From positions 1,550,001 through 1,614,000 of the forward strand of contig NZ_CP010431.2 in the NCBI RefSeq assembly GCF_000814845.2: a stretch of DNA of 64,000 nucleotides, given 5' to 3'. The DNA comes from Pandoraea sputorum (GTDB lineage: Bacteria > Pseudomonadota > Gammaproteobacteria > Burkholderiales > Burkholderiaceae). The notes beneath the pieces are model-generated. The model saw only the letters and a program-made list of their open reading frames with translations, had not been told where the DNA came from and did no database searches. Of this stretch, positions 18,864 through 27,753 are shown in pieces. Position 1 is the stretch's first letter, and the number at the start of each line of letters is the position of its first letter. Position numbers and translations under genes: made by a program.

Positions 18864-19730
18864 TCAATCGGACGCTTCGGTCGTTTCCGCCAGTTGGCGA
18901 TGCGTGGTATTCGGTGTGGCAACCGGTGCCGCCGCTGGCTGGAGGCCGAGTATACGCTTGCGGACTTTGCCGACCAAACGCATGCCCTTGACACGCTTGA
19001 CCGCACGCACGGCATACAGCGCGCCGAAGATCGGCCACCAGCGGTCGCCTGCGGGCTCCATGAATTCGAAGCGTTGTAACCAGTGCTCGCCACGAAGCGG
19101 GGGACGATAACACCCGAAGCGGCCACGGTCGATGTCGAACGACAACAGCTTGAGCCAGTCCTTCAGGCGGGTGAATGCAATCAGGTCAGCCCCCGGCGGC
19201 AGGAACGGCGCACCGGCGAGTCGGCCCAGTTCCTCTCGCGCGCCCCACAGACTCAGGTTGTTAAATCCGGTAATGATGACCTGACCTTCCGGCACGAGAA
19301 TGCGTTCGACCTCGCGCAGGATGTCGTGAGGATTCTCGGCAAATTCGAGGACGTGGGGTAGCACCACGAGATCTGTGCTGGCCGTAGCGATCGGCAGTTC
19401 GTCGAAGCGACTCACGAGGATGTCGCGAGCAACCATCTCCGCGTTCGCGCCTCCGGGCGTGCCGGATGGCGCGCAGGCAGTCGTGACGCTGGCGGCTTTG
19501 GTCATGAGAGGCGGGGCCTCCGGGCCGCGCGCGGCGGGCAGGATGAGGCCCCGGTAGGGCATGCGGTTTTCGCGCAGCGTATCGAGCTCGGGACGGCCCA
19601 GCTGCAACGCGTGATAGCCGAACAGATCCCCGACCCATTGGTCGAAGAGGGCCTGTTCCCATGCGAGCGCGTAGCGGCCTGGCGGTGAGACGAGCCAGAC
19701 GGGCCAGTCTATAATCGGACGTTCTGACAT
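18864..19730 (-). CDS. class I SAM-dependent methyltransferase
   Basis: 288 residues from ATG 19730 (MSERPIIDWPVWLVS); longer in-frame starts overlap the divergent gloB. The methyltransferase core is the type-11 kind: FDELPIATASTDLVVLPHVL (about residues 111-130), then EVERILVPEGQVIITGFNNL. The N-terminal part lacks the usual GxGxG SAM loop and instead has an unusual linker with proline and alanine, as seen in homologues of this gloB-rnhA neighbourhood. Substrate unknown. It is divergent from gloB by 14 bp and upstream of rnhA and dnaQ. Confidence 0.82.
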   Translation of the reverse strand: MSERPIIDWPVWLVSPPGRYALAWEQALFDQWVGDLFGYHALQLGRPELDTLRENRMPYRGLILPAARGPEAPPLMTKAASVTTACAPSGTPGGANAEMVARDILVSRFDELPIATASTDLVVLPHVLEFAENPHDILREVERILVPEGQVIITGFNNLSLWGAREELGRLAGAPFLPPGADLIAFTRLKDWLKLLSFDIDRGRFGCYRPPLRGEHWLQRFEFMEPAGDRWWPIFGALYAVRAVKRVKGMRLVGKVRKRILGLQPAAAPVATPNTTHRQLAETTEASD

Positions 19731-19744
19731 GGTGGCGAGTATAT

Positions 19745-20572
19745 ATGGATGCGCACGCAGATGCGGTGAGTGGCCAGTCGGCCGGAACACTGACCGTCTT
19801 TCCGGTCCCCGCGTTCCAGGATAATTATCTCTGGGTCGTCGATAACGGCAAAGATGCCGTTGTGGTGGACCCGGGCGACGCCGCACCGGTGCTCGCCTAT
19901 CTCGAATCGCGCAACCTCACACTGCGCGCTATCCTCATCACGCACAAACATGCCGATCACATCGGCGGCGTCGATACGTTGCTCGAACGTTTCGACGTGC
20001 CGGTGCACGGTCCCGCGCATGAGGCCATTGCCTGCGTCGATCATCCGCACAACGGTGGCGAGACGGTGCACATTGCATCGCCCGCGATGACGCTTCAGGT
20101 GATCGACGTGCCCGGCCACACGGCTGGCCACATTGCGTATTTCCTGGGGGCCGGTACCACGGGTGCCCCACACCTGTTCTGCGGCGACACGTTGTTCTCG
20201 TGCGGTTGCGGCCGATTGTTCGAAGGCACGCCTGCACAGATGCTCGCGTCGCTCGATGCGCTCGCTGCGCTGCCGCCCGCCACCCTCGTGCACTGCGCGC
20301 ACGAATATACGTTATCGAATATTCGCTTCGCACTTGCCGTGGATCCGGATAACGAGGCGCTCGGCGCATGGCATCGGGAAGCGACGGCGCTGCGTGCGGC
20401 CGGTCGCCCGACGCTGCCCACGACGCTCGCTCAGGAGCGCGTGACCAACCCCTTCCTTCGCAGCGACGCCCCGGCCGTGGTCGCGGCCGCCGAAGCCCAC
20501 GCGGGACGAACGTCGCTCTCGCGCGAAGCAGTCTTCGCGACCGTGCGCGCCTGGAAAGACACCTTTCGCTGA
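19745..20572 (+). CDS. gloB: hydroxyacylglutathione hydrolase (glyoxalase II)
   Basis: 275 residues, metallo-beta-lactamase fold. Metal-binding motif THKHADHIGG (about residues 65-74), further ligands in VPGHTAGHIAYF and the FCGDTLFSCGCGRLFEG stretch, and CAHEYTLSN near 189, all typical of glyoxalase II with a binuclear Zn/Fe site. It hydrolyses S-lactoylglutathione to lactate and glutathione, completing methylglyoxal detoxification. The N-terminus is about 15 residues longer than most homologues; a start within that stretch is possible. Confidence 0.94.
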   Translation: MDAHADAVSGQSAGTLTVFPVPAFQDNYLWVVDNGKDAVVVDPGDAAPVLAYLESRNLTLRAILITHKHADHIGGVDTLLERFDVPVHGPAHEAIACVDHPHNGGETVHIASPAMTLQVIDVPGHTAGHIAYFLGAGTTGAPHLFCGDTLFSCGCGRLFEGTPAQMLASLDALAALPPATLVHCAHEYTLSNIRFALAVDPDNEALGAWHREATALRAAGRPTLPTTLAQERVTNPFLRSDAPAVVAAAEAHAGRTSLSREAVFATVRAWKDTFR

Positions 20573-20957
20573 TTTCACGGCTAGCCTGCAAAGCGCTAGC
20601 TGTGCAAGTGCTGTGCTGTCAATATCGCGGCGCGTCATGAGCTCTGTCACGCAGCAGACGTTGACAGGTTTGTCACCGCCTGCTCCGCCCCGACGAATCG
20701 CCCCAAGTGTGAAGTTTCGGTGTCGTATCGATGGCATCGACACCATCGTATATGGCACGGACTGTCACAAAGCGCGTCGAAAATGCGTCTCGTCGCGGCC
20801 ACAATTTGTGAATTCAAACTCGGGGATAACCCTTATTTTTGGGGCATTTCTGCGTAAATTTTGCAAAAAATTTAGGCAGAAAGGTTGACGCATCTGAAGG
20901 GTTTCCTTAACATCCTTGCCAATTTCATGAAGATGTAACCCAAATCGAGCCCGATCA
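20573..20957. promoter_or_regulatory. gloB-mltD intergenic region
   Basis: 385 bp with no gene. It becomes AT-rich from about 20815 (GGATAACCCTTATTTTTGGG, then AAATTTTGCAAAAAATTT), which probably holds the mltD promoter. No operator or known RNA element was recognised. Confidence 0.3.
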
Positions 20958-22649
20958 ATGCGACTTATCGTTAGCTTGCTCCTGACGCTGCTTCTCGCAG
21001 CGTGTGCCAGCACAGCGCCGACCACAGGTGCATCGAAATCCACGCCCGATGCGCAGAGCAAGTCGCCTGTCGCTTCGACCGCAAAAGGCAAGCAGCGCGT
21101 CTCCAGCGATCAGACCATCGACCTGGACAACGACTCGATCAACGATCTGGCCTACGGCAGCGACGACGCCGATCTCTGGTCGCGCATCCGCCACGGATTC
21201 TCCATTCCCGACCTCGACACCGACCTCGCGCAGGATCGCACGCAGTGGTACGCGCAGCGCCCCGAGTATGTCGAACGCATGATTCAGCGTTCCGAGAAGT
21301 ATCTGTTCCACATCGTCGAAGAGCTTGAGCGCCGTCATATGCCGACGGAACTCGCGCTGCTGCCGTTCGTGGAAAGCGCATACAACCCGCAAGCGCTCTC
21401 GACGGCCAAGGCCGCCGGCATGTGGCAGTTCATTCCCAGCACGGGCAAGACGTACAACCTCAAGCAGAACATGTTCCAGGACGAGCGCCGCGATGTGCTC
21501 GCCTCGACGACCGCCGCACTCGATTACCTTTCGAAGCTCTACGCGATGTTCGGCGACTGGCATCTCGCACTGGCCGCCTACAACTGGGGCGAGGGCAACG
21601 TGCAGCGCGCCATCGATCGCAATCAGGCGCAAGGTCTGCCGACCGACTATCTGAGCCTGCGCATGCCCACGGAGACGCGCTATTACGTGCCGAAGCTCCA
21701 GGCCATCAAGAACATCATCGCGCATCCGGACATCTACAGCGTGAAGCTGCCGGACATTCCGAATCACCCGTATTTCGTGAGCGTCACCACCAAGCGTGAC
21801 ATCGACGTGGCGCTGGCCGCCAAGCTGGCCGATCTGCCGCTCGACGAATTCCGCGCGCTCAACCCGTCGTTCCGCAAGCCCGTGATTCTGGGCGCGGCAC
21901 AACCGCAGATTCTGTTGCCGTTCGATAGCGCGGAAGTGTTCCAGCGTCGTCTGAAGGGCTACGACAAGCCGCTGTCGAGCTGGACGACGTACACGTCGGC
22001 GTCGCGTGAGCGTCCGGAAGACGTGGCACGCAAGCTGGGCGTCGATGCAGCCGTGATTCGCTCGGTCAACAACATTGCGCCGCGCATGCGCCTGAAGGCG
22101 GGCTCGACGCTGCTGGTGCCGCGCTCGGACGACATCGATCAGGACATCAGCGCCTCGGTCGCGAGCAGCGCCGTGCTGGCCCTCGAACCGGATCTGCCCG
22201 ACACCCGTAAGGTAATGGTGCGTGCCCGCAAGCACGACACGCTCGCTGGCGTGGCATCGCGCAGCGGTGTGAGCGTCGCGCAGATCAAGAGCTGGAACCG
22301 CCTGCGTCGCGACACGCTGACGTCAGGCCAACTGCTGGTGCTGCACGTGCCGGTGAAGGACGCCTCGCGCGTGCTCGCGTCCTCCGCACCCGAGCCGGTC
22401 GCCGCGAAGGGCGATGACGATGCACCGCGTACGCGTCTGGTGCGTGGGAAGAACGGCAAGATGATTCGTGTGGTCGACCACCGTCCGGCCGCCAAGCCGA
22501 CCAAGGCGGCGGTCGCCAGCAAGGCCGCTCCGGCTGCCAAGGTCGCCTCCAAGGCACCGGTCAAGGCCGCAGCGAAGGCACCTGCCAAGGCTGTCGCGAA
22601 GTCGTCCGCGAAGCCTGCGACGAAGGTCACGAAGACCGCGCAGCGCTAA
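20958..22649 (+). CDS. mltD: membrane-bound lytic murein transglycosylase D
   Basis: 563 residues. It is a lipoprotein: the N-terminus MRLIVSLLLTLLLAACAS has an LAAC lipobox with Cys16. The SLT catalytic domain spans about residues 125-260, with LPFVESAYNPQA (catalytic Glu near 140), GMWQFIPSTGKTYNL and LALAAYNWGEGNVQRAI. Two LysM peptidoglycan-binding modules follow (about 350-397 and 420-466). The last 75 residues are a repetitive Ala/Lys/Pro tail, which MltD of enterics lacks. The enzyme cleaves glycan strands to 1,6-anhydro-muropeptides in the periplasm. A terminator with a UUCG loop follows. Confidence 0.93.
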   Translation: MRLIVSLLLTLLLAACASTAPTTGASKSTPDAQSKSPVASTAKGKQRVSSDQTIDLDNDSINDLAYGSDDADLWSRIRHGFSIPDLDTDLAQDRTQWYAQRPEYVERMIQRSEKYLFHIVEELERRHMPTELALLPFVESAYNPQALSTAKAAGMWQFIPSTGKTYNLKQNMFQDERRDVLASTTAALDYLSKLYAMFGDWHLALAAYNWGEGNVQRAIDRNQAQGLPTDYLSLRMPTETRYYVPKLQAIKNIIAHPDIYSVKLPDIPNHPYFVSVTTKRDIDVALAAKLADLPLDEFRALNPSFRKPVILGAAQPQILLPFDSAEVFQRRLKGYDKPLSSWTTYTSASRERPEDVARKLGVDAAVIRSVNNIAPRMRLKAGSTLLVPRSDDIDQDISASVASSAVLALEPDLPDTRKVMVRARKHDTLAGVASRSGVSVAQIKSWNRLRRDTLTSGQLLVLHVPVKDASRVLASSAPEPVAAKGDDDAPRTRLVRGKNGKMIRVVDHRPAAKPTKAAVASKAAPAAKVASKAPVKAAAKAPAKAVAKSSAKPATKVTKTAQR

Positions 22650-22667
22650 GCCGCAGCAACGTTATCG

Positions 22668-22703
22668 CAAACGCCCGTGAGGTTCGCCTCACGGGCGTTT
22701 TGC
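22668..22703 (+). terminator. intrinsic terminator with UUCG tetraloop
   Basis: AACGCCCGTGAGG (22670-22682), TTCG loop, complementary arm 22687-22699 and a T run. It insulates mltD from the lasso-peptide operon downstream. Confidence 0.95.
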
Positions 22704-22860
22704 TTTGGTGCTGCCGTTACCGTTGGCCCACCGTGACCCGCAAGTCCCTGCACGGGGTTCACGTGCGCCTTCGGAAAATTCCCATAAATGCATCGGCTCC
22801 CGTTTCCTATGATGAAGACGCGGACGATTTCGTTCGTATTCACTCAACAAGGAGTCCTAA

Positions 22861-23043
22861 ATGAAGAAGGATCTGGGAACCGTGAAAGAAGTGACCGAAC
22901 TCGACGTGCTGGCATCGGTGGATGCCACGCACGCCACGCGAGGCGTCCTCGGCAACGACGTTGAAGGCATCACCGTGCTGCCGCTGTGCTTCAAGCCGGT
23001 TTGCATCCCGACGCTGCCGCCGGTGACCGGAGGTCACGCCTGA
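22861..23043 (+). CDS. lasso peptide precursor (A protein), pandonodin-like
   Basis: 60 residues, preceded by AAGGAG 6 nt before the ATG. The leader (27 residues) ends HATR with threonine at the -2 position, the residue lasso B proteins need. The predicted core starts GVLGNDVE: Gly1 and Glu8 can form an 8-residue macrolactam ring. The 25-residue tail after the ring has Cys16 and Cys21, three prolines near the end and a GGHA terminus, giving a 33-residue core, long for a lasso peptide. Such peptides usually inhibit RNA polymerase or other enzymes of related bacteria. I recall pandonodin from Pandoraea as a 33-residue lasso peptide with a tail disulfide; identity should be checked. Confidence 0.88.
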   Translation: MKKDLGTVKEVTELDVLASVDATHATRGVLGNDVEGITVLPLCFKPVCIPTLPPVTGGHA

Positions 23044-23044
23044 C

Positions 23045-23797
23045 GTGGCAGATTCGATGCGAATCGGAACCGGCGCGTGTGCGGACGCGCCGGTTTTCCG
23101 TCATCTGGCGCCGGACGTTCACATCGTCGGGATGGACGCACACGTTGTCGTGCTCAAACTCGCTTGCGATCGATACTTCAATCTGTCGTACGCGCACTCT
23201 CAGGCGCTGCGTCGGCTGATCGGATGGCGTCACGCGCCACAGGAAGTTGCGCAGACGCTGCCAGCGATGCAGGACATGTTCGACGCCGAAGGGCTATTCG
23301 CACCCGGTGAGCAGGCCATGCCCGACCCCCGACACGCCACGCGCGACATGGCGCCGCGTCTCGGCTTCGATGCCTGGCTGGCGATGCCCGGCGATCTTGC
23401 TGGCAACGCGCGTACTCGCGATGTGATGCGTGCGAGCTACTGGCTCTGGCAAGCCCAGCGAGCGACGCGCAAGACGCGAATGGCGGGCGTGATCGGGCGC
23501 ATCAACGCCGCCCAGCAACGACGCGACACGCAATACGGTTTGCCCGGGGATTACGCGCCGTACGTCGCGGCGATGCACCGCGCGGCGTTGTGTTATCCGC
23601 AGTGCACGCCGTGCCTGCCGTGGTACGCGGCGCTGGCCCTGTGGTGCGCGCATGACGGGCTGCGTCTGCAACTGGTGATCGGCGTTCAGCGCCAGCCGTT
23701 CTACGCTCACGCGTGGGCGGAAGCGCAGGGGCGTGTGATTGGCGACGACCCGCGACGTCGCGAGCAGCTTGCCGTCATTTACGAGACGCCGGTCTGA
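23045..23797 (+). CDS. lasso peptide B protein (RRE plus transglutaminase-like protease)
   Basis: 250 residues from GTG 23045, 1 nt after the precursor stop, with GGAGGT 11 nt upstream; ATG 23057 would be too far from that site. Residues about 15-90 form the PqqD-like RiPP recognition element (VVLKLACDRYFNLSYAHSQALRRLIGW). The C-terminal domain is the lasso transglutaminase-like protease (PF13471): Cys in CTPCLPWYAALALW (about residue 185), His in FYAHAWAEAQGRVIGD (about 222) and the following Asp. It binds the leader and removes it, so B1 and B2 functions are fused, as in other proteobacterial clusters. Confidence 0.92.
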   Translation: MADSMRIGTGACADAPVFRHLAPDVHIVGMDAHVVVLKLACDRYFNLSYAHSQALRRLIGWRHAPQEVAQTLPAMQDMFDAEGLFAPGEQAMPDPRHATRDMAPRLGFDAWLAMPGDLAGNARTRDVMRASYWLWQAQRATRKTRMAGVIGRINAAQQRRDTQYGLPGDYAPYVAAMHRAALCYPQCTPCLPWYAALALWCAHDGLRLQLVIGVQRQPFYAHAWAEAQGRVIGDDPRRREQLAVIYETPV

Positions 23798-23935
23798 TCG
23801 TCCGTTCGCACGGTCTCGTCGTCGCGCTTCGGCACATCGACGCCAACCGGGCTGTCCAGGCCATCCAGGCCATCTACATGCGGCCTGAACCGCATCTGCG
23901 CCCCCACCGGCGCGCCATCCAACACGGAGCCTGTC

Positions 23936-24556
23936 ATGCAACTTGCCCGTCTAAGACCAGGACCGGCCGAGCGTCACGTGCCGTTGCCCGGCGCCGTCGT
24001 ATTACGGGGGCTGGACGGCCAGCCTGCCGCCCGGATTCGTCCCGAAGCGAACGATGACCGTCGTCATGTGAGCGATCAGAGCGAATTGCTCGCGTGGTAT
24101 GTGAGCGGTCGTGTGTTTCACAAGGACGATGGCCGCGAAGTGTTGCCGGGGCTGGAGCTGGCGCGACTGGCGTTGGAGTCGCCCGAGCGCTTTGTGCAGC
24201 AGTACTGGGGGCATTACCGAATCATCGTGCATGACCGTTGGTGCGGCGCGACGCTTGTGTTGTGCGACCCATGCGGCCACTGTCCGACGTACTACCGCTT
24301 CTGTCGCGACGGCGCGGTGCATGTTGCGTCGGATCCGGCGGCGCTTGTCGGCGACGACCCGTCGTTCGACAGCGCAGCGCTCAAATCCTTTCTCGTGCAC
24401 GGCGATGTGGGCGGTGTGCAGTGTGCGTTGTACGACGTGGAGCGTTTGCCGCTCGGCCACGCCCTGTGGATTCCCGAGCGTGGCGCGCCGAAGACGCGCG
24501 TCGTCTGGTGGCCCGCATGGCAGCCGGGGGAGGGGCGAGTGAGGTGTATGAGATGA
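23936..24556 (+). CDS. lasso cyclase, N-terminal (glutaminase-like) part of split C protein
   Basis: 206 residues, 138 bp after the B gene, with CGGAG before the ATG. It resembles the N-terminal half of asparagine-synthetase-like lasso cyclases, with strands such as ELLAWYVSGRVFHKDDGREVL, RFVQQYWGHYRIIVHD and VLCDPCGHCPTYYRF. It begins MQLARL, so the Cys2 nucleophile of true glutaminases is absent. The frame stops just after GEGRVRCMR, where homologues run on into the ATP-dependent synthetase domain. That domain starts in another frame at 24553, overlapping by ATGA. A G-rich tract (GGGGGAGGGG, 24530-24539) sits at the break. Confidence 0.85.
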   Translation: MQLARLRPGPAERHVPLPGAVVLRGLDGQPAARIRPEANDDRRHVSDQSELLAWYVSGRVFHKDDGREVLPGLELARLALESPERFVQQYWGHYRIIVHDRWCGATLVLCDPCGHCPTYYRFCRDGAVHVASDPAALVGDDPSFDSAALKSFLVHGDVGGVQCALYDVERLPLGHALWIPERGAPKTRVVWWPAWQPGEGRVRCMR

Positions 24557-25770
24557 CGTCGGGCACCGGCCTGCTTGGCGTGTTGCGACGTTCTACGGAG
24601 CGTTGTCTCGGCGACCGCCCGGCGGTACTGGAACTCTCGGGGGGCGTGGAGTCGACCTCGCTGGCGCTTGCGCTCGCACAGTCGGGACTCGCCGCTCAAT
24701 GCACGGCGGTGAATCACTGTGATCCGGCGTCGCCGTCGAGCGACGAATCGCATCACGCAGGCAGTGTGGCGAGGCATGTGCGCATGGCGTTCGAGCGTCT
24801 CGATATGGCGTGTGCGGCGTTCTCGCCGCCGACGGACATTCCACGTCTGGCGCGTCCGGCCATGCATTTGTGCATGCTGGCGCAACTGGATGCCGTGCGA
24901 GAGCGTCTGATGCCATACCGCGAGCATCGCCTCGTCAACGGTCACGGCGGCGACGCCATCTTCCTCGCACCGCCGCCCGACGGGGCCTTCCTCGATGCCT
25001 TCGCGGACGGTCAGTGGCGTCGTGCGCTCGGTGCGTGGCGCGATCTGGCGATCATGCAGCGCTTGCCGCTTTGGTCGGTCGCGCGGGGGGCGTTTGGACA
25101 ACTGCGTCAACGCCATGCGAACCCCTTGGCCGCGCTGCAAGACGGCTTACTGACGGCCGCCGCCTGCGCGGGCGAGCCATGCCGTGGAGAACCGCTCGCG
25201 CGGGCATGGCTGGCGCAGTGGCCGCTCAGGATGCGTCCCGGCAAGCGCACACAGATTCTCGGCACGCTCGGCAACCTGCGCGACATCGAGGTGCATCCGT
25301 CGCTGGCCGCGGGCGGCACGGCGTTTCCATTCCTCACACAACCGGTGGTCGAAGCCGGGTTTGCGATGCCGACGTACCGGCTCTTCAACGCCATGCACAA
25401 CCGTTTGCCGCTACGTCGCGCGGCGTATCTGGCCAGTGGTCTGCCGAACCTCTGGCGTCGCGACAAGGGGATGATGACGGGCGTTGTAGGGGCGGGTGTG
25501 GCCGCCAATTTGCGCCATGTCGAGGAGGTCTGTCTGGAGGGCTATTGCGCAGCGTCCGGATGGATCGATCGCGACGCCTGTCGTCGCGCCATCGGCCGGA
25601 TTGCCCATCATCATCTCGAATCGATGACGACGATTCGCCGCCTTTACGCCGTCGAGATGTTCGTGCGCGGCTGGCGGCAGGGAGCGGGCGCTGTTGGGGG
25701 AACGCCCGACGCAGGTGGACGGCGCGGGCAATATGCGTCCGAGGGGCCCGGCAACGAGGCGACGGCATGA
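24553..25770 (+). CDS. lasso cyclase, C-terminal (asparagine synthetase-like) part of split C protein
   Basis: 405 residues from ATG 24553, which overlaps the previous stop (ATGA) and has GAGG 8 nt upstream. The PPi-loop LELSGGVESTSLAL (about residues 28-41) binds ATP; GHGGDAIFL (about 131-139) is the second conserved synthetase motif. The family adenylates the side-chain carboxylate of the ring residue (here Glu8) so that Gly1 can attack it and close the lasso ring. Normally one polypeptide of about 600 residues; here two. Ends with ATGA overlap into the exporter gene. Confidence 0.87.
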   Translation: MTSGTGLLGVLRRSTERCLGDRPAVLELSGGVESTSLALALAQSGLAAQCTAVNHCDPASPSSDESHHAGSVARHVRMAFERLDMACAAFSPPTDIPRLARPAMHLCMLAQLDAVRERLMPYREHRLVNGHGGDAIFLAPPPDGAFLDAFADGQWRRALGAWRDLAIMQRLPLWSVARGAFGQLRQRHANPLAALQDGLLTAAACAGEPCRGEPLARAWLAQWPLRMRPGKRTQILGTLGNLRDIEVHPSLAAGGTAFPFLTQPVVEAGFAMPTYRLFNAMHNRLPLRRAAYLASGLPNLWRRDKGMMTGVVGAGVAANLRHVEEVCLEGYCAASGWIDRDACRRAIGRIAHHHLESMTTIRRLYAVEMFVRGWRQGAGAVGGTPDAGGRRGQYASEGPGNEATA

Positions 25771-27629
25771 CGCGACAGGCGGGGTGGAACGCGCTGTGTT
25801 TCGTGCTGCGCACGCTATGGGCGCGTGAGACGGCGAGATCGCGTCACCGTCTGTGGCTTGCCGCCGCGACGCTCGCAGCGGCGCTGATGCTCGCGTTGCG
25901 GCTCATGGCGCCCTGGGTGCTGGGGCTGGCCGTCGATGCGCTGGCGAGCGAGCGACCGGGCACGCTGGCGATGCCGTTCGCGGTGGCCTACGTCGTGCTG
26001 TGGTCGGGGGCGGCTATCGGCGAGCGGGGTAAGGATCTACTCATCCAACGGGTGATGGAAGATCTTCGACGCCGCACCGGACTCGGCTATCTCACGCGCC
26101 TGATCGAGTTGCCCGCGCATCGCGCGCGGGACGTCAATGCCGGGCATGTGCTCGACTGCCTGTTTCGTGTGGAAGTGGCGCTACCGGTCATCGTCACGGG
26201 ACTGGTGTTCGGGTTGCTGCCGCTGGCTGTGCAGGTGATCGCGACGTGCGTGATCCTGATGCTCAACTTCGGCGTGCTTTACGGCGTGATACTTGGCGCG
26301 ACCGTCGTGGCCTACGTGCTGACGCTGCGACCTACGCTCGCGCGCGTGACGCGTCGAGAGTCGCAGGCGAACGACGTCTCGCGCGCCACCACCGGCGCGC
26401 TGGCCGATACGCTGAGTCAACTGGAGTGCGTGAAGACGTTCGCGCAGGAACCCGCCGAAGTGGACCGCTTGTCGCAGCGTCTGCGCACGCGTTATGTCGC
26501 AGCGTTGGCAACGGCGACGACGGCGCAGGTCACGAGCGCTTTGCAGATGGCGATCATGGCGGCGGGCGTCTCGGCGATGACCTTGCTCGCGGTCAGCGAC
26601 GTGGCGCGGGGTGCCGAGCCGGTGGGCACACTCGTGCAGGTCAACGCCTATCTGCTTCAGTTCGCCTTGCCTGCGGCCATGCTCGGTGCGTTGGTTTCGC
26701 AGGTGGCCAGAGCCCTGGTCAGCGTCGACGAGCATCTGCGCGATGGCGCGGCCGGGCCGACAGCGGTGGCGGCGCTCCCGACGTTAGTCGGGCACGATGT
26801 ATCGGCACCTCCACCGTTCCCTGCGTCTCCGACGTCCGCTGCCTCGCAAGCACCCACCATCGAGTTCGACGACGTCAGCGTGGCCGTCGGCGAGGCACCG
26901 CCCATCGTGTCGGGCATCCGTCTGCGGATCGCTGCGGGCGAGTATGTCGCGCTCGTCGGTCCCTCAGGTGCAGGGAAATCGACGTTGTTGCGTCTGATGG
27001 CGGGTCTCACGCTGCCTTCGCGCGGCGAAGTGCGCATCGATGAAGACAGGCTGTGTGCGGCGCGTGCCGAAGCCGTGCGTCGCATGATGGGCTTCGTCAC
27101 GCAGGATTGCCGTCTGTTCGATCGCACCGTGTTCGAGAACGTCGCCTATCGCGCGGGACTGAGCAAAGGTGTATTGCCCGAGGACGGTCGCCTACAGCAC
27201 GAATTCCAACGCGTGACGACGCTTGCCGAAGTGCCGGATTCGGCGTCCGTTACAGGTCTGTCCGGCGGGGAGCGCCAACGCGTAAACATTGCGCGTGCAC
27301 TCTGGGGCAGCCCGCCGTTGTTGCTGCTCGACGAACCGACCGCCGCGCTCGACGCCCTGACCGAGGCGCGCATTCTGGCGCGTCTCTCACACGAACGGGC
27401 AGGCGCGACGTGCGTGATCGTGGCGCACCGTCTCGCTGCCATCCGGCAGGCGGACCGCATCGTGGTGATGGAGGGCGGGCGCATCGTGGAAACGGGCGAC
27501 CACGTGGCGCTGCTGCGCCAAGGCGGCCTGTACGCGCGCATGTGGCAGGCCCAGCAAGCCGAAGCATCGCCATCGCCAGCAGTGCCAGCCACGCCGACGA
27601 CAGCGGCCACCGTCCCGGAACTCACTTAA
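25767..27629 (+). CDS. lasso peptide ABC exporter (D protein)
   Basis: 620 residues from ATG 25767, overlapping the cyclase stop. The N-terminal half has about six membrane segments (LALRLMAPWVLGLAVDAL onward). The C-terminal ATPase has Walker A GPSGAGKST (about 398-406), signature LSGGERQRVNIARAL (about 498) and Walker B LLLLDEPT (about 518). It has the fused ABC half-transporter layout, without a C39 peptidase domain, consistent with export of an already processed lasso peptide and self-protection. Upstream in-frame codons belong to the overlapping cyclase frame. Confidence 0.92.
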   Translation: MTRQAGWNALCFVLRTLWARETARSRHRLWLAAATLAAALMLALRLMAPWVLGLAVDALASERPGTLAMPFAVAYVVLWSGAAIGERGKDLLIQRVMEDLRRRTGLGYLTRLIELPAHRARDVNAGHVLDCLFRVEVALPVIVTGLVFGLLPLAVQVIATCVILMLNFGVLYGVILGATVVAYVLTLRPTLARVTRRESQANDVSRATTGALADTLSQLECVKTFAQEPAEVDRLSQRLRTRYVAALATATTAQVTSALQMAIMAAGVSAMTLLAVSDVARGAEPVGTLVQVNAYLLQFALPAAMLGALVSQVARALVSVDEHLRDGAAGPTAVAALPTLVGHDVSAPPPFPASPTSAASQAPTIEFDDVSVAVGEAPPIVSGIRLRIAAGEYVALVGPSGAGKSTLLRLMAGLTLPSRGEVRIDEDRLCAARAEAVRRMMGFVTQDCRLFDRTVFENVAYRAGLSKGVLPEDGRLQHEFQRVTTLAEVPDSASVTGLSGGERQRVNIARALWGSPPLLLLDEPTAALDALTEARILARLSHERAGATCVIVAHRLAAIRQADRIVVMEGGRIVETGDHVALLRQGGLYARMWQAQQAEASPSPAVPATPTTAATVPELT

Positions 27630-27753
27630 ATCGACAGAAATCCCCCCGATCTCCGCGTAATCCCCTAGCATTTCAGGCATGTACCCGGTGCCCCGGTAAG
27701 CCTTCCGTAAGCGTCAACGCGCACACTGAATGCCAATAATGCAAGGAGACAAC

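Noticed and set aside
20955..22235. 426-codon minus-strand frame
   Set aside because: Antisense shadow of mltD; arginine/histidine-rich with no domain.
22861..23043. Capistruin-type precursor
   Set aside because: The core sequence, ring residue (Glu8 rather than Asp9) and tail length differ from capistruin.
24238..24552. 5' extension of the synthetase frame upstream of 24553
   Set aside because: These codons overlap the real glutaminase-like half in another frame and look like noise; the ATGA start with GAGG is better.
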